Source: Fervidobacterium nodosum Rt17-B1
GTDB lineage: Bacteria > Thermotogota > Thermotogae > Thermotogales > Fervidobacteriaceae
Assembly: GCF_000017545.1 (NCBI RefSeq)
Contig: NC_009718.1
Coordinates: forward strand, 1,240,001 to 1,304,000
Reading direction: 5' to 3'
DNA length: 64,000 bases
The notes beneath the pieces were generated by a model that worked only from the letters and a program-made list of their open reading frames with translations, was not told the origin of the DNA and ran no database searches. Shown here in pieces: positions 1-9,038 of the stretch. The translations under genes and the position numbers were made by a program. Numbering within the stretch: the first letter of the stretch is position 1; each line of letters begins with the position of its first letter.

Positions 1-40
1 CGATTAAAAAGACCAAAAAAATAAGTTTTGAATTTCTCAT
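1..40 (-). CDS. 5' end of a secreted or membrane protein gene (partial)
   Basis: An ATG at 38-40 on the minus strand is preceded by a good ribosome binding site (GAGGGGTG at about 48-55). The thirteen visible codons read MRNSKLIFLVFLI, a short basic start followed by a hydrophobic run, as in a signal peptide or membrane anchor. The gene leaves the window at its left edge and nothing more can be said about function. It lies downstream of the SurA-like gene in the same direction and could be cotranscribed with it. Confidence 0.6.
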   Translation of the reverse strand, partial: MRNSKLIFLVFLI

Positions 41-70
41 ATTAAACACCCCTCATTCTCCTATGAAATT

Positions 71-95
71 ATCCCCCGCACTATTCGCGGGGGAT
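71..95 (-). terminator. GC-rich hairpin after the SurA-like gene
   Basis: A stem of about ten pairs (ATCCCCCGCG / TGCGGGGGAT with a short loop) follows the stop codon of the minus-strand gene. On the minus strand the bases after the stem are AATTTCAT, a poor U-tract, so this may only attenuate transcription into the next gene. On the plus strand the hairpin is followed by TATTTTTTG, a better tract, but no plus-strand gene precedes it. Confidence 0.5.
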
Positions 96-107
96 TATTT
101 TTTGCCC

Positions 108-1790
108 TTATTTACCTGTATTTGTGCTCTCGTTTGTTGTATTTGTACTTTGTTGCGATGCTTCTTGCTGTTTAATCATTTCATCAAGTTCCTTTTCAGC
201 TTTTTCAAAATCCAAGCTGTAATCAGGTTTGATTTCTTTTAATTTCGTAAGGTATTGTTTGGCTACTTTTGGTTCGTCAAGCGCTTTGTTCATATCGTAC
301 AACTTGTAAATAGAATCAGCTCTTATATTTAGTTCCGTTGAGGTAGAATCAGCAAGATCAGCAAAACCTTGATATACTTCAAACAGTTGATTCATTACAT
401 ATTGAGCTCCACCAATTGATAAGTATGGTTTTATTTCATCGTACAGTTTTGAGTAATAATCAAACGCGATCTGTTTGTTTTCCGGATTGTATTCTTTCAT
501 CCTTCTAAGAATTTCTTTTGACGAACCTTTTGTTGCTTCATAGATTGAAGATACGATTTTCCTTTCAAATCCTTTTACGTCCTCTTTTACTTTCTCAAGA
601 GCTGTATCCGTGCTTTCAACTATTCTATCTGCAACTACCAAGAAGGCTGCTTTTTGTTCATTTGCAATATCTGTTCTTACTTCACCTTTTTCATCGAATA
701 ATTGTTCATAAAATTCCTTATAAACACTTAAAAGGTCTTTGTTTTCTGAACTAAGTGCTTTGTACCATGCCTTGTAAACCGGATCTCTCAATTCAAATGA
801 GACTTTGTTTTCGTCTTTCCATTTTTTGAAATTATCAGAGAATTTTTTGTTTATAAGTTCAGTTCTAACTTCTGTATAACCATCTGTCTTGACAAAGTTT
901 TCATAAGTATCAGCTTTTTGGACACTTTTTACATTGAAAACAAAGAATGAATTGTTGTACGGTAAAGAAACTAAAGTTGACGTTGCATCAAATATTTCTT
1001 TTTCAAGCTCCTCAGGTAATGTACCTTTTTGTAATGTGTACGGTGAAAGTGTAACTGAGAGTTCGGAAGCAGCTTGAGTTACTCCTTTTTCTGTTGCAAG
1101 TTTAACAAAATTTTCCATTTCATCTTTTGAATTAAACGTTGCATACTCTACTTCCGCTTTTGTGTATTTTTGTACTATGTCATTTTTGTTTTCATTATAA
1201 TATTTTTTGATTTCGTCCTCACTAATGGCACCAAGCTTTTCTTTAACGGCAGATATAATCAACTCTTGTTCTTTGTTTTTTCTGAATTCTTTCTCATAAT
1301 TTGACAAACTTCCATATTGTGCTTTTATTTGTTGTGATTTCGCTTGATCTTTCTTTATATTATCCATTTCCTTTTTAACTTCTTCATCGAGTTTTTTCTT
1401 ATCTGCCTTTATATCATTAACTTTCGCGTAATAAAGCATTGCCTTATTATTTAAAAAGTAAACAGCGATAAGCGTTTTAACGTATGGTTCTTCAATAACA
1501 GGGTCAATTTGTGGATTTCCATACGCAGCAAGTAAGTCTCCATATTTTTGTTCTACTTCTTCTGGGAATACCCAATATGATTGATCTTTTGATGGTTCGC
1601 CACTAATTGTTAAATATCCTACAGTTTCTTCTATTGTTCTCTTAACTTTCTTTGCACCAGGCGCATAGTTAACTGCAAGTGCCCAAAGAGCGATACCAGC
1701 AACGAATGCAATAGCAACAATCCAAATGAATATCTCTTGCCATCTCTTAATGGTTTTCCTCACTTTAACATCTTTGCTTTCCTTACTCAT
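108..1790 (-). CDS. Membrane-anchored SurA/PpiC-like foldase
   Basis: A 560-residue protein with one N-terminal transmembrane segment (about residues 19-42) and a large extracytoplasmic part. Residues about 85-200 are a charged helical region with the look of SurA/PrsA N-terminal chaperone domains. Residues about 205-300 resemble a degenerate parvulin (PpiC) fold. The C-terminal 200 residues are helical and TPR-like, ending in a low-complexity Q/S/T/N tail. The likely role is folding or quality control of exported proteins. Its ATG overlaps the lysS stop codon by four bases and follows an AAGAAGGGGG binding site, so it is translationally coupled to lysS. The parvulin assignment is by general resemblance; I see no clear catalytic residues. 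Confidence 0.65.
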   Translation of the reverse strand: MSKESKDVKVRKTIKRWQEIFIWIVAIAFVAGIALWALAVNYAPGAKKVKRTIEETVGYLTISGEPSKDQSYWVFPEEVEQKYGDLLAAYGNPQIDPVIEEPYVKTLIAVYFLNNKAMLYYAKVNDIKADKKKLDEEVKKEMDNIKKDQAKSQQIKAQYGSLSNYEKEFRKNKEQELIISAVKEKLGAISEDEIKKYYNENKNDIVQKYTKAEVEYATFNSKDEMENFVKLATEKGVTQAASELSVTLSPYTLQKGTLPEELEKEIFDATSTLVSLPYNNSFFVFNVKSVQKADTYENFVKTDGYTEVRTELINKKFSDNFKKWKDENKVSFELRDPVYKAWYKALSSENKDLLSVYKEFYEQLFDEKGEVRTDIANEQKAAFLVVADRIVESTDTALEKVKEDVKGFERKIVSSIYEATKGSSKEILRRMKEYNPENKQIAFDYYSKLYDEIKPYLSIGGAQYVMNQLFEVYQGFADLADSTSTELNIRADSIYKLYDMNKALDEPKVAKQYLTKLKEIKPDYSLDFEKAEKELDEMIKQQEASQQSTNTTNESTNTGK

Positions 1791-3316
1791 GCTTTATTTC
1801 CCCCTTCTTTTTCTATGATTTCAGATTTTTCTAAATCGGTGTAATCTTCAATATCTATATCTCCTTCTGGTCTCACAAGTGGGAATGCTATAACGTCCCT
1901 TATATTAGCACTGTCTGTAAGCAGCATTACCAATCTATCTATTCCTATTCCGAGTCCTCCAGTTGGTGGCATTCCATATTCCAGAGCTCTTACAAAGTCT
2001 TTATCTAGCATTTGAGCTTCCTGATCGCCAAGGTCTCTAAGTCTCAGTTGGTTCATAAATCTTTCAAGTTGGTCAACAGGATCGTTCAATTCACTGAATG
2101 CATTGGCCATTTCTCTACCATAAATTATAAGTTCAAATCTTTCCGTTACCCTTGGATCTTCTCTGTGCTTTTTGGCAAGTGGTGATATTTCAACAGGATG
2201 TTCGAGTAAGAACGTTGGTTGAATAACTTTGTCTTCAACAAGATCCCAAAGTTTCTCTATCATATGGCCTCTATCGTTTATATCAACTTCCACTCCATTT
2301 TCTGCAAGCACTTTTGCCATTGTTTCATCACTATCTTCTATGATATCAACACCAAGATTTTCTTTTATGAAATCTCTCATCTTTACTCTTCTCCAAGGTC
2401 TTGTAAAATCAATCTCTTGACCTTGATATGTTATCTTAGTTGTACCGTATAGTTGCTCAACAAGGTATGTTATAAGTTCTTCCGTAAGGTTCATCATATC
2501 TTCGTAATCAGCGTAAGCTTGATAAAGTTCTATTGATGTAAATTCTGGGTGATGTTTGTAGGAAATCCCTTCGTTTCTGAATATTTTACCAATCTCGTAA
2601 ACCTTATCAAAACCTCCGACTATAAATCTCTTAAGGTGTAATTCCGTGGCAATTCTAAGATACATGTCTATATCAAGAGCATTTAAATGTGTAATAAATG
2701 GCCTTGCAGATGCACCACCCGTAAGGTATTGAAGTATTGGCGTTTCAACTTCAAAAAATCCTTTCTTTGTAAGAAACTCTCTAATCATCCTTATAATATC
2801 CGATCTCATTCTAAATCTCTTAATTGTTTCGTCGTTTGCAATCATATCAACATATCTTTGCCTGTAAAGTACTTCCTTGTCCTTTATACCGTGCCATTTT
2901 TCAGGCATTGGTCTTAAAGGTTTAACCAGAAGTTCAAACTTTTCCACAAGTATGGTGATTTCACCAGTATTGCTCTTAAATACTATACCTTCAACACCAA
3001 CTATATCACCAACTGTGACACGCTCTTTGAAAAATTCGTAATTCTCTGTTTTGTCTTTTCTAATGTAAGCTTGGATTCTTCCATATGTATCCTTTATATG
3101 GAAAAAAGCACTTTTTCCGTGTTCCCTTATTGACATTATTCTACCAGCAGTTGAAACTCTTTTATCGGTTACTTCACCGTTAGAAAGATGTTCAAACTGC
3201 TTTTTGATGTCTTCCGTTGTATGTGTTTTATTGTAAGAATACGGATAAGGGTTAATTCCTAAATTACGAAGTTCATCTATTTCTTTAATCCTTGCTTCTC
3301 TAAAATCCTTAAGCAA
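1787..3316 (-). CDS. lysS: Lysyl-tRNA synthetase, class II
   Basis: Charges tRNA-Lys. At 509 residues the length is normal for the bacterial class II enzyme. An N-terminal OB-fold for anticodon binding is visible at about residues 55-135 ([20 protein letters not shown]). Motif 2 is [20 protein letters not shown] and motif 3 is [14 protein letters not shown]. The start is TTG at 3314-3316, supported by an AAGGAGGGAG site a few bases upstream. It is downstream of greA in the same direction with a gap of about 40 bases, probably in one transcript with greA and the SurA-like gene. Confidence 0.97.
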   Translation of the reverse strand: MLKDFREARIKEIDELRNLGINPYPYSYNKTHTTEDIKKQFEHLSNGEVTDKRVSTAGRIMSIREHGKSAFFHIKDTYGRIQAYIRKDKTENYEFFKERVTVGDIVGVEGIVFKSNTGEITILVEKFELLVKPLRPMPEKWHGIKDKEVLYRQRYVDMIANDETIKRFRMRSDIIRMIREFLTKKGFFEVETPILQYLTGGASARPFITHLNALDIDMYLRIATELHLKRFIVGGFDKVYEIGKIFRNEGISYKHHPEFTSIELYQAYADYEDMMNLTEELITYLVEQLYGTTKITYQGQEIDFTRPWRRVKMRDFIKENLGVDIIEDSDETMAKVLAENGVEVDINDRGHMIEKLWDLVEDKVIQPTFLLEHPVEISPLAKKHREDPRVTERFELIIYGREMANAFSELNDPVDQLERFMNQLRLRDLGDQEAQMLDKDFVRALEYGMPPTGGLGIGIDRLVMLLTDSANIRDVIAFPLVRPEGDIDIEDYTDLEKSEIIEKEGGNKA

Positions 3317-3358
3317 AATACTCCCTCCTTAGACAGATTAACAGTTTTTATAATTTTC

Positions 3359-3829
3359 TTATCTTGAGTTTATCTCAATAACTTGATATTTCACTATCCC
3401 TTTTGGTGCCTTGATTTTTACGGTTTGACCTTTCTTTGCGCCATTAACTCCTCTTCCAAGGGGCGATTCTATGCTTATTTTATTCGCAAATATATCTGCC
3501 TCTTGCGGGTTCACAAGTTGTATTTTCATTTCTTCACCGGTATCTAAGTTTTTAAGAATGACCCAGTCACCAAGATTAACAGTTGATGAATTGGAAGCTT
3601 CCGTTATAATCTCTGCATTCATTAACATCTGCTCAAGTTCATTTATTCTCGATGCTATTCTACCTTGCTCATTTTTCGCTTCTTGGTATTCAGAGTTTTC
3701 TGACAAATCACCAAGTTCTCTCGCAGCTTTTATTCTTTCAGGAATTTCAAACATGAGTTGTCGTTTTAATTCATCAAGTTCTTTTTTTAGAAGCTCGTAG
3801 CCTTCTTTCGTAAGTTTAACTTTTTCCAT
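3359..3829 (-). CDS. greA: Transcription elongation factor GreA
   Basis: Rescues backtracked RNA polymerase by stimulating transcript cleavage through the secondary channel. The 156-residue length is typical. The N-terminal antiparallel coiled coil carries the acidic tip motif GDLSENSEYQEAK at about residues 41-53, followed by the FKBP-like C-terminal domain with a conserved SPLGRG-type loop. The start ATG follows a TAGGAGGGA site. It sits between nrdR and lysS in a minus-strand run of information-processing genes. Confidence 0.96.
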   Translation of the reverse strand: MEKVKLTKEGYELLKKELDELKRQLMFEIPERIKAARELGDLSENSEYQEAKNEQGRIASRINELEQMLMNAEIITEASNSSTVNLGDWVILKNLDTGEEMKIQLVNPQEADIFANKISIESPLGRGVNGAKKGQTVKIKAPKGIVKYQVIEINSR

Positions 3830-3865
3830 CTAAATCCCTCCTAAAGTTTCTAAAAGTTTATATTA

Positions 3866-4327
3866 TTATATTTGTCCCTCGTTTCTTAATTCTTTTATAA
3901 CCTCGATAAACTGGTCAATTTCTCTAAAATCTTTATATACAGACGCAAATCTTACATAAGCTACCTGATCCACTTTTCTCAATTCTTCCATAACTAACTT
4001 TCCAATTAACTCAGATGGTACCTCAAGTGTACCACTTTTTTGTAATTGCGAAACTATGTTGTCAACAATTCTTTCCATATCATCTACAGTAATAGGTCTT
4101 TTTTCAAAAGCCTTTAGTAAGCCGTTCAGAATTTTCTTTCTATCGAATTTTTCTCTCCGCCCATCTTTTTTTATAACAGTTATTGGTCCAGTTTCATACC
4201 TTTCATATGTTGTAAACCTTGCATGGCATTGTGGACATTCTCTTCTTCTTCTTATAGCTCTTCCCTCACTTAATTCTCGTGAGTCAAGGACTCTTGTATC
4301 TTCGTATCCACAAAATGGGCAACGCAT
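3866..4327 (-). CDS. nrdR: Transcriptional repressor NrdR
   Basis: A 153-residue regulator of ribonucleotide reductase genes that senses ATP/dATP. The N-terminal zinc ribbon is intact ([15 protein letters not shown] and later [15 protein letters not shown], four cysteines), followed by an ATP-cone domain from about residue 49. No ribonucleotide reductase gene is in the window, so its targets must lie elsewhere. Downstream of whiA with a short gap of about 35 bases. Confidence 0.95.
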   Translation of the reverse strand: MRCPFCGYEDTRVLDSRELSEGRAIRRRRECPQCHARFTTYERYETGPITVIKKDGRREKFDRKKILNGLLKAFEKRPITVDDMERIVDNIVSQLQKSGTLEVPSELIGKLVMEELRKVDQVAYVRFASVYKDFREIDQFIEVIKELRNEGQI

Positions 4328-4362
4328 TTTCTACACCTGCCTTATTACTTTAAAGAACTATA

Positions 4363-5289
4363 TTATTCATTATTATTCATTTTTCCGTCGTTTCTAATAT
4401 TTTCTGCAATTTCAAATATTTTCTTTATTCTATTATAGACCATACTTTTTGTCAGTGGCGGATCAAATAGCTCCCCAATCTCGGTTAAAGACAAATCCTC
4501 GTTTTCTAACCTCAACTTAGCCAATCTTCTCAAATCTGGAGGAATAGCGTCTAAACCTATGGTGTCTTTTATAAAATTTATCGTTTCTATTTGTTTTGCA
4601 TTGCTTTCTCCCGTTCTTTTAGCGTTAGCTGTGATAAAATTCAACGAACGATTTATATCGCTTTTTATTTCTCTAGAAGTTAATATTTTTTCAAAATGAG
4701 CAGCGCCTCTAATGGCGCCCATAAGTTCTAAGATTTCCTGAATATCTCTACCTCTCTTTATATAATACCTATAATTATAATTCATCTTTGAAATTTTCCC
4801 TGACACACCAAGCATTTCATCTAACAGTTCATCAACATATCTTAATAGAGATTCATTATACGACACAAACTCAAGATGATAATGTTTCGAAGGATCAGTT
4901 ACAGAACCTGAAGAAACAAATAAACCTCTGAGAAAAGCCCCAAAATAGCCTATATCTTTTTCTATTATACCAGGTAATTTTAAAATAGAAATTCCCAGTT
5001 TGTCCAAAATACTAACTGGGATAAATATTTGCACTCTCTTTTTTTGCAACTTATTCTTGAGTAAGGTCAGTCGCTTTTTATCAACACCAAGATAGTGCAT
5101 TAAATTCATTATTCGTCTTGCTGCTGGAATGAAACCAACTTCAAGTTGTATATAAACATCTGTGGAACTTTTTACGATAATGCCTTTTCCTTTTAAATAA
5201 CCGATAAGCTCAGTTTGAGCTTCTTTACTATCAAACATTTCAATTTGGCACAATTCACCTTTTACTTCTTCTGAAAATGAATATCTCAC
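4363..5289 (-). CDS. whiA: WhiA-family DNA-binding regulator
   Basis: A 308-residue protein with the WhiA architecture: a degenerate LAGLIDADG endonuclease-like N-terminal domain (about residues 1-200) and a C-terminal helix-turn-helix region (DLSLTEIGELFDPPLTKSMV, about residues 265-284). WhiA affects sporulation in actinobacteria and cell division in Bacillus. The start is GTG at 5287-5289 with GAGGTG just upstream. It sits two bases after yvcK, completing the rapZ-yvcK-whiA order that is conserved in many Gram-positive bacteria. Confidence 0.93.
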   Translation of the reverse strand: MRYSFSEEVKGELCQIEMFDSKEAQTELIGYLKGKGIIVKSSTDVYIQLEVGFIPAARRIMNLMHYLGVDKKRLTLLKNKLQKKRVQIFIPVSILDKLGISILKLPGIIEKDIGYFGAFLRGLFVSSGSVTDPSKHYHLEFVSYNESLLRYVDELLDEMLGVSGKISKMNYNYRYYIKRGRDIQEILELMGAIRGAAHFEKILTSREIKSDINRSLNFITANAKRTGESNAKQIETINFIKDTIGLDAIPPDLRRLAKLRLENEDLSLTEIGELFDPPLTKSMVYNRIKKIFEIAENIRNDGKMNNNE

Positions 5290-5291
5290 AT

Positions 5292-6248
5292 TTACACCTC
5301 ATTAGTTAACACTTTCTTTGATATTTCAAATAGAGCTTTTGCAATCAAAAACGAATCATGACGTATACGTGGTTCGTTCTCAAGTATGATTTTTGAAAAG
5401 TGCCCAGCGATTACACGATGATCATTTATATCAAGCTCAACGGGTACAGAGTTCCTGATTTTGTATTTTTCTAAGACTTCTGCTTGAGATGGTGGGAAAG
5501 AATATATTACAAAATCAAGCTTTTGCTCCAAATATTTTTCTATTTCCAATACATGATCATTTAACTTATACCCAAATGTTTCCCCTGGCTGAGTCATTAT
5601 GTTTGCGATATATATTTTTATAGCCTTTGATTTCTTGACAGCTTCTTTGAAACCATCTACTATAAGATTTGCAATTATACTTGTATAAAGGCTCCCTGGA
5701 CCAAAAACAAGCACATCGCTTTGAACAATAGCATCATAACAACTTGGATTAATCTGAATTGGTGTTTCAAGTTTCAGCTCAACTATTTTTCTCATTGATT
5801 TTTTTCCGTAATCTACGATTTTTGTCTCGCCCGCGACAGTTTGACCGTCTTCAAAAACGGCAACAAGTCTTGCCATTTTATCCGATACGGGAAGCACGCG
5901 CCCTTTAATAGCCAGTATATCTGCAGCTTTTGCTACGGCTTCTGGAAAACTACCCGTGAGTTTTGTAAGAGCAGCTAGAATTATGTTACCGACCGCATGA
6001 CCATTTAAACTCCCGTTTTTGAATCTATAGTTAAAAAGCTTGCCAAGAATATCTTCATCATTGGCAAGAGCAACCAAATTATTGCGTACATCACCAGGTG
6101 GTGGTACGTTCAATTCTTCTCGCAATATTCCGGAGCTTCCACCTTCATCGGTAATAGTCACAACAGCTGTTAGATCCGACGAATATAGCTTTAAGCCTCT
6201 TAATAAAGTAGAAAGACCTGTTCCTCCGCCGATTGCTGTTATTTTCAT
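5292..6248 (-). CDS. yvcK: YvcK/CofD-like gluconeogenesis factor
   Basis: A 318-residue member of the UPF0052 family, related to CofD phospholactate transferases. The N-terminal nucleotide-binding signature GGGTGLSTLLRGLK and a second glycine-rich loop (DEGGSSGILRE) are clear, as is VFGPGSLYTSI in the middle. In Bacillus the protein is needed for growth on gluconeogenic carbon sources, binds UDP-sugars and influences cell-wall synthesis. Its ATG overlaps the rapZ stop (ATGA), and whiA follows after two bases, so the three genes are translationally coupled. Confidence 0.94.
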   Translation of the reverse strand: MKITAIGGGTGLSTLLRGLKLYSSDLTAVVTITDEGGSSGILREELNVPPPGDVRNNLVALANDEDILGKLFNYRFKNGSLNGHAVGNIILAALTKLTGSFPEAVAKAADILAIKGRVLPVSDKMARLVAVFEDGQTVAGETKIVDYGKKSMRKIVELKLETPIQINPSCYDAIVQSDVLVFGPGSLYTSIIANLIVDGFKEAVKKSKAIKIYIANIMTQPGETFGYKLNDHVLEIEKYLEQKLDFVIYSFPPSQAEVLEKYKIRNSVPVELDINDHRVIAGHFSKIILENEPRIRHDSFLIAKALFEISKKVLTNEV

Positions 6249-7093
6249 CCAAGTTCTACATCCCTATGTTCAATGGTAACTTTGTAATCTTTATTCAAGA
6301 ACATCTGCCCAAGTTCTTCGGCAAAATAGACAGACCTGTGCTTTCCTCCTGTACATCCTATTGCTACAGTTATCTCTTTACGTCCTTCAGTCTCGTACCT
6401 TGAAATAGCTATGTTAATTAATTCATAAATTTTATTCAGATATTCAGAAACACCATCAATTTTCCTAAGAAATTCTTTGACTTCTTCATCTTTACCTGTT
6501 TTTGGCCGTAATTCATTTATGTAAAATGGATTTGGGAAAAATCTAGCATCGAAGACAAAATCAGCATCTAAAGGCATACCATACTTGAAGCCAAAGCTGA
6601 TAACATGCACAACAAAAGTCTTTTCGGATTTTTCTTCAAGAAAAGTTGTAAGTTTTGTCCTTAATTGATGGGGATTTAACATGGTAGTATCTATAACTAA
6701 ATCTGCGATTTCCATGATTTCTTTCATAATTTCAAACTCGAGTTCTATTGCTTCGCCTATCGAATTGGTCTGCTTTGAAAGAGGATGTGAGCGTCTGGTG
6801 TGAGCAAATCTTTGTATGAGGGTGTCTTTAGCCGCAGTCAAAAATAATACCTTTGTAAAAGGATATCTTTCTTTAACATCTTTTATAGCATTTTGAATAT
6901 TCCCAAAAAGATAACTTCTAATATCAAGAACAATCGCAAGCTTATCGACATTGTTAGATAATATGCTCGCAACTTGATAAACCACTTCCGGAGGAAGATT
7001 ATCTATGCAAAAAAAACCTAGGTCTTCAAGTAGTCCCGCCGCTGTCGATTTGCCCGCTCCCGAATGACCCGTCAATATTACAAGCTCTTTCAA
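6245..7093 (-). CDS. rapZ: RapZ/YvcJ nucleotide-binding protein
   Basis: A 282-residue P-loop protein. Walker A is GHSGAGKS at residues 9-16, and the C-terminal hallmark GCTGGKHRSVYFAEEL is intact. In enterobacteria RapZ directs RNase E to small RNAs; in Firmicutes YvcJ hydrolyses nucleotides and its role is less clear. The start is TTG at 7091-7093 with an AGAAGGTG site (7101-7108) seven bases upstream, so I accept this start even though it lies 68 bases inside murI. That overlap means the Walker A codons are also read in another frame as the end of MurI. Confidence 0.94.
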   Translation of the reverse strand: MKELVILTGHSGAGKSTAAGLLEDLGFFCIDNLPPEVVYQVASILSNNVDKLAIVLDIRSYLFGNIQNAIKDVKERYPFTKVLFLTAAKDTLIQRFAHTRRSHPLSKQTNSIGEAIELEFEIMKEIMEIADLVIDTTMLNPHQLRTKLTTFLEEKSEKTFVVHVISFGFKYGMPLDADFVFDARFFPNPFYINELRPKTGKDEEVKEFLRKIDGVSEYLNKIYELINIAISRYETEGRKEITVAIGCTGGKHRSVYFAEELGQMFLNKDYKVTIEHRDVELG

Positions 7094-7856
7094 AATAAAC
7101 CACCTTCTGTTCTAACTCAGAAATTTCAAGATGTTTAATCTGGTAAGGATGCCTAAACCCAATTTTTTTAATTTTTCTTTCAAATTCATCCGGATTACTG
7201 GTTACGTAAAACTCCACAAATGGTCTTCCATTTAAAACTAAGTGTGAAACCTCACGTACAAGTTCATCAGCCGGATCGATAACTCTTACATTTCCCATAA
7301 CTCTCATAATAATATCCTTCAAAAATGGGAAGTGAGTACAACCTAAAATCAACTCATCTGGTTTAAATTTTCTAAATGGCTCAAGATAAAACTTAACTAC
7401 AGCTTCTACCATGTTCCCATAAAATATTCCTTCTTCAACAAGAGATACAAAAAGTTGAGCTGGTCTTTGCATCACTTTTTTCCCTTTGGCTTCAAGTGCA
7501 TTTTTATATATACCACTCTGTACAGTTGTATGAGTACCTATCACAGCAACTCGTTCATATTTTGATGCACTAACGCCTGCTTGAATTATACTGTGATAAG
7601 GAATTCTGAAGTTATTTCTGTATTTTGAAAGTGTTGAATCTGATGTATTACATGCAGCAAAAATACGCTCGACTTTCTTTTCCATAAGAAAGCCGATAAT
7701 TTCTCTACTGAAAGTTTCTATCGTTTCACTTGATTTCGTACCGTATGGAGCGCGCATAGTATCAGCTACGTAAATATAATGTGCTGGAAGCGTTTCTATG
7801 AGCTTTTTTAGAACAGACAAGCCACCAATTCCTGAATCAAATAACCCTATGTTCAT
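7026..7856 (-). CDS. murI: Glutamate racemase
   Basis: Supplies D-glutamate for peptidoglycan. The N-terminus IGLFDSGIGGLSVLKK and the two catalytic cysteine motifs (AACNTSDS and ILGCTHFPFL) are present. I start it at ATG 7854-7856, giving the usual family N-terminus; a GTG 15 bases upstream lies inside the probable ribosome binding site (GGAAGGTG). The last 68 bases overlap rapZ in a different frame. The extra C-terminal residues (FERACNIDGSFGSGQIDSGG) are probably not part of the fold. Confidence 0.95.
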   Translation of the reverse strand: MNIGLFDSGIGGLSVLKKLIETLPAHYIYVADTMRAPYGTKSSETIETFSREIIGFLMEKKVERIFAACNTSDSTLSKYRNNFRIPYHSIIQAGVSASKYERVAVIGTHTTVQSGIYKNALEAKGKKVMQRPAQLFVSLVEEGIFYGNMVEAVVKFYLEPFRKFKPDELILGCTHFPFLKDIIMRVMGNVRVIDPADELVREVSHLVLNGRPFVEFYVTSNPDEFERKIKKIGFRHPYQIKHLEISELEQKVVYFERACNIDGSFGSGQIDSGGTT

Positions 7857-7882
7857 GTTAGATGTTTTCACCTTCCATTTTT

Positions 7883-8140
7883 TTACTGCAATACATTTTT
7901 AAGTTTTTCTTTCAGTCTAAAAAGTGTACTTTCAATATTCTTTTTAAGATTATACTCTTGTTCAAGTAAATCACATAACATTAATACGAGGAGTTCGTCA
8001 AACGGAATCTCCTCGTACAAATTCTTATAGTTTAGCTGAAGGTCCTTAATTCTTCTATTTACATAGTTTATTAATTCTTCAGATCCATCAGTTGCGAATT
8101 CATAACTTTTTCCATATAGCGTTATACTAACCCTCTTCAT
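7883..8140 (-). CDS. zapA: ZapA-like cell-division protein
   Basis: An 85-residue protein matching the small ZapA family, which bundles FtsZ filaments at the division site. It begins RVSITLYGKSYEFATDGSEE, the typical beta-strand region with a Gly-Lys-Tyr turn, and ends in a long helix suited to a dimeric coiled coil. Its start overlaps the end of the preceding coiled-coil gene by 14 bases. Position just upstream of murI ties it to envelope growth and division. Confidence 0.8.
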   Translation of the reverse strand: MKRVSITLYGKSYEFATDGSEELINYVNRRIKDLQLNYKNLYEEIPFDELLVLMLCDLLEQEYNLKKNIESTLFRLKEKLKNVLQ

Positions 8141-8378
8141 GGTAATTCACATCCAAGACTTTCATAAGGTCTTTAACCCTTATGACTAGCTTGTTCATTA
8201 CCTCTTCATTATTTTTGAGAACTTCTTCGAGCTGTCGCTTTTCGTTCTCCAAAGTGTTTATTTTCTCAATAGCCTGGTTTAACTCATTCCATAAGCTTTC
8301 GTTCTCACTCTTAAGTTCCTTATAAATTGTTATTAACCCTTCCACTAAGCGTTCTAATTCTTGCATCTTATCATCCAT
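8127..8378 (-). CDS. Small coiled-coil protein coupled to zapA
   Basis: An 83-residue, almost wholly helical and highly charged protein with heptad-like spacing (LERLVEGLITIYKELKSENE and LENEKRQLEEVLKNNEEVMN). It has no signal peptide or membrane segment. The length, composition and overlap with zapA recall ZapB of enterobacteria, which partners ZapA, but coiled coils are easily mimicked by composition and I do not assign that name. The start ATG follows a GAGGAGTGG site. A role in the divisome is an inference from context. Confidence 0.7.
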   Translation of the reverse strand: MDDKMQELERLVEGLITIYKELKSENESLWNELNQAIEKINTLENEKRQLEEVLKNNEEVMNKLVIRVKDLMKVLDVNYHEEG

Positions 8379-8402
8379 TTTACCACTCCTCCCCGTGTTT
8401 TA

Positions 8403-9014
8403 CTAGTTTCGAAATGTAATAAAGTTTGTTACATTTGTGATAAATAAACTCAAAGGCTGCATTATCATAGGCAAAATCCACAGCACAAGCAGCCCTATCA
8501 TAAATATGATACCATAAAAACTAAATTTTAAGTACCATTCATAATATTTTGATGGAAGAAATGAAAGAATAATTCTTGAACCATCAAGCGAAGGAATTGG
8601 GAATAATGATATTATAGCCAATGTCAAACTCCACTTGGCTGAAGTATAGAATAAATTAAACAAAAGTGCGTTATTCAAAACCCTACATAAATAAGCGTAC
8701 AAAAAAAATAGTATGAAGCTCGATATTATTCCAAATATAGAGTATATGAATAATTTTTTTCCCTTAGTTTTTGAATAATCAATTGCAGGTTGATGAATCC
8801 AACCAAAGTCAAAAAATATAAATGTCAGTAAACCGATTGGATCAACATATTTAAAAAGGCCATTCTTTTTGAGAAATACTACTTTATCATCGGTCCTAAT
8901 ATTTATAAGTTTCATAAAAAAATTTCTTAACCATTCCCGTGGTAAACTAATTAAAAGGTAAGCAATTAAGCCAATTATAATATTTTTAATAACAGATATA
9001 AGCAAAGCTGACAA
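8403..9014 (-). CDS. M50-like membrane protein lacking the zinc-protease motif
   Basis: A 203-residue polytopic membrane protein. It resembles the short, PDZ-less site-2 protease family: a DPIGLLTFIFFDFGW segment corresponds to the family's DPIG...GFGW region, and SLFPIPSLDGSRII corresponds to the N-L-L-P-I-P-P-L-D-G-S motif near the second metal site. Where the family has HExxH in its first membrane helix, this protein reads LISLPREWLRNFF, so both zinc-binding histidines and the catalytic glutamate are absent. It is probably a non-catalytic relative. The start is TTG at 9012-9014 with GGGGGGAT upstream; an IS6-like element begins 25 bases upstream of that start. Confidence 0.7.
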   Translation of the reverse strand: MSALLISVIKNIIIGLIAYLLISLPREWLRNFFMKLINIRTDDKVVFLKKNGLFKYVDPIGLLTFIFFDFGWIHQPAIDYSKTKGKKLFIYSIFGIISSFILFFLYAYLCRVLNNALLFNLFYTSAKWSLTLAIISLFPIPSLDGSRIILSFLPSKYYEWYLKFSFYGIIFMIGLLVLWILPMIMQPLSLFITNVTNFITFRN

Positions 9015-9030
9015 GAAAATCCCCCCTATC

Positions 9031-9038
9031 TATTAAAT
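9031..9038. repeat. Target-site duplication, left, of IS6-like copy 1
   Basis: TATTAAAT here is repeated exactly at 10085-10092 on the other side of the element. An 8-bp duplication is characteristic of IS6-family transposition. Confidence 0.9.
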
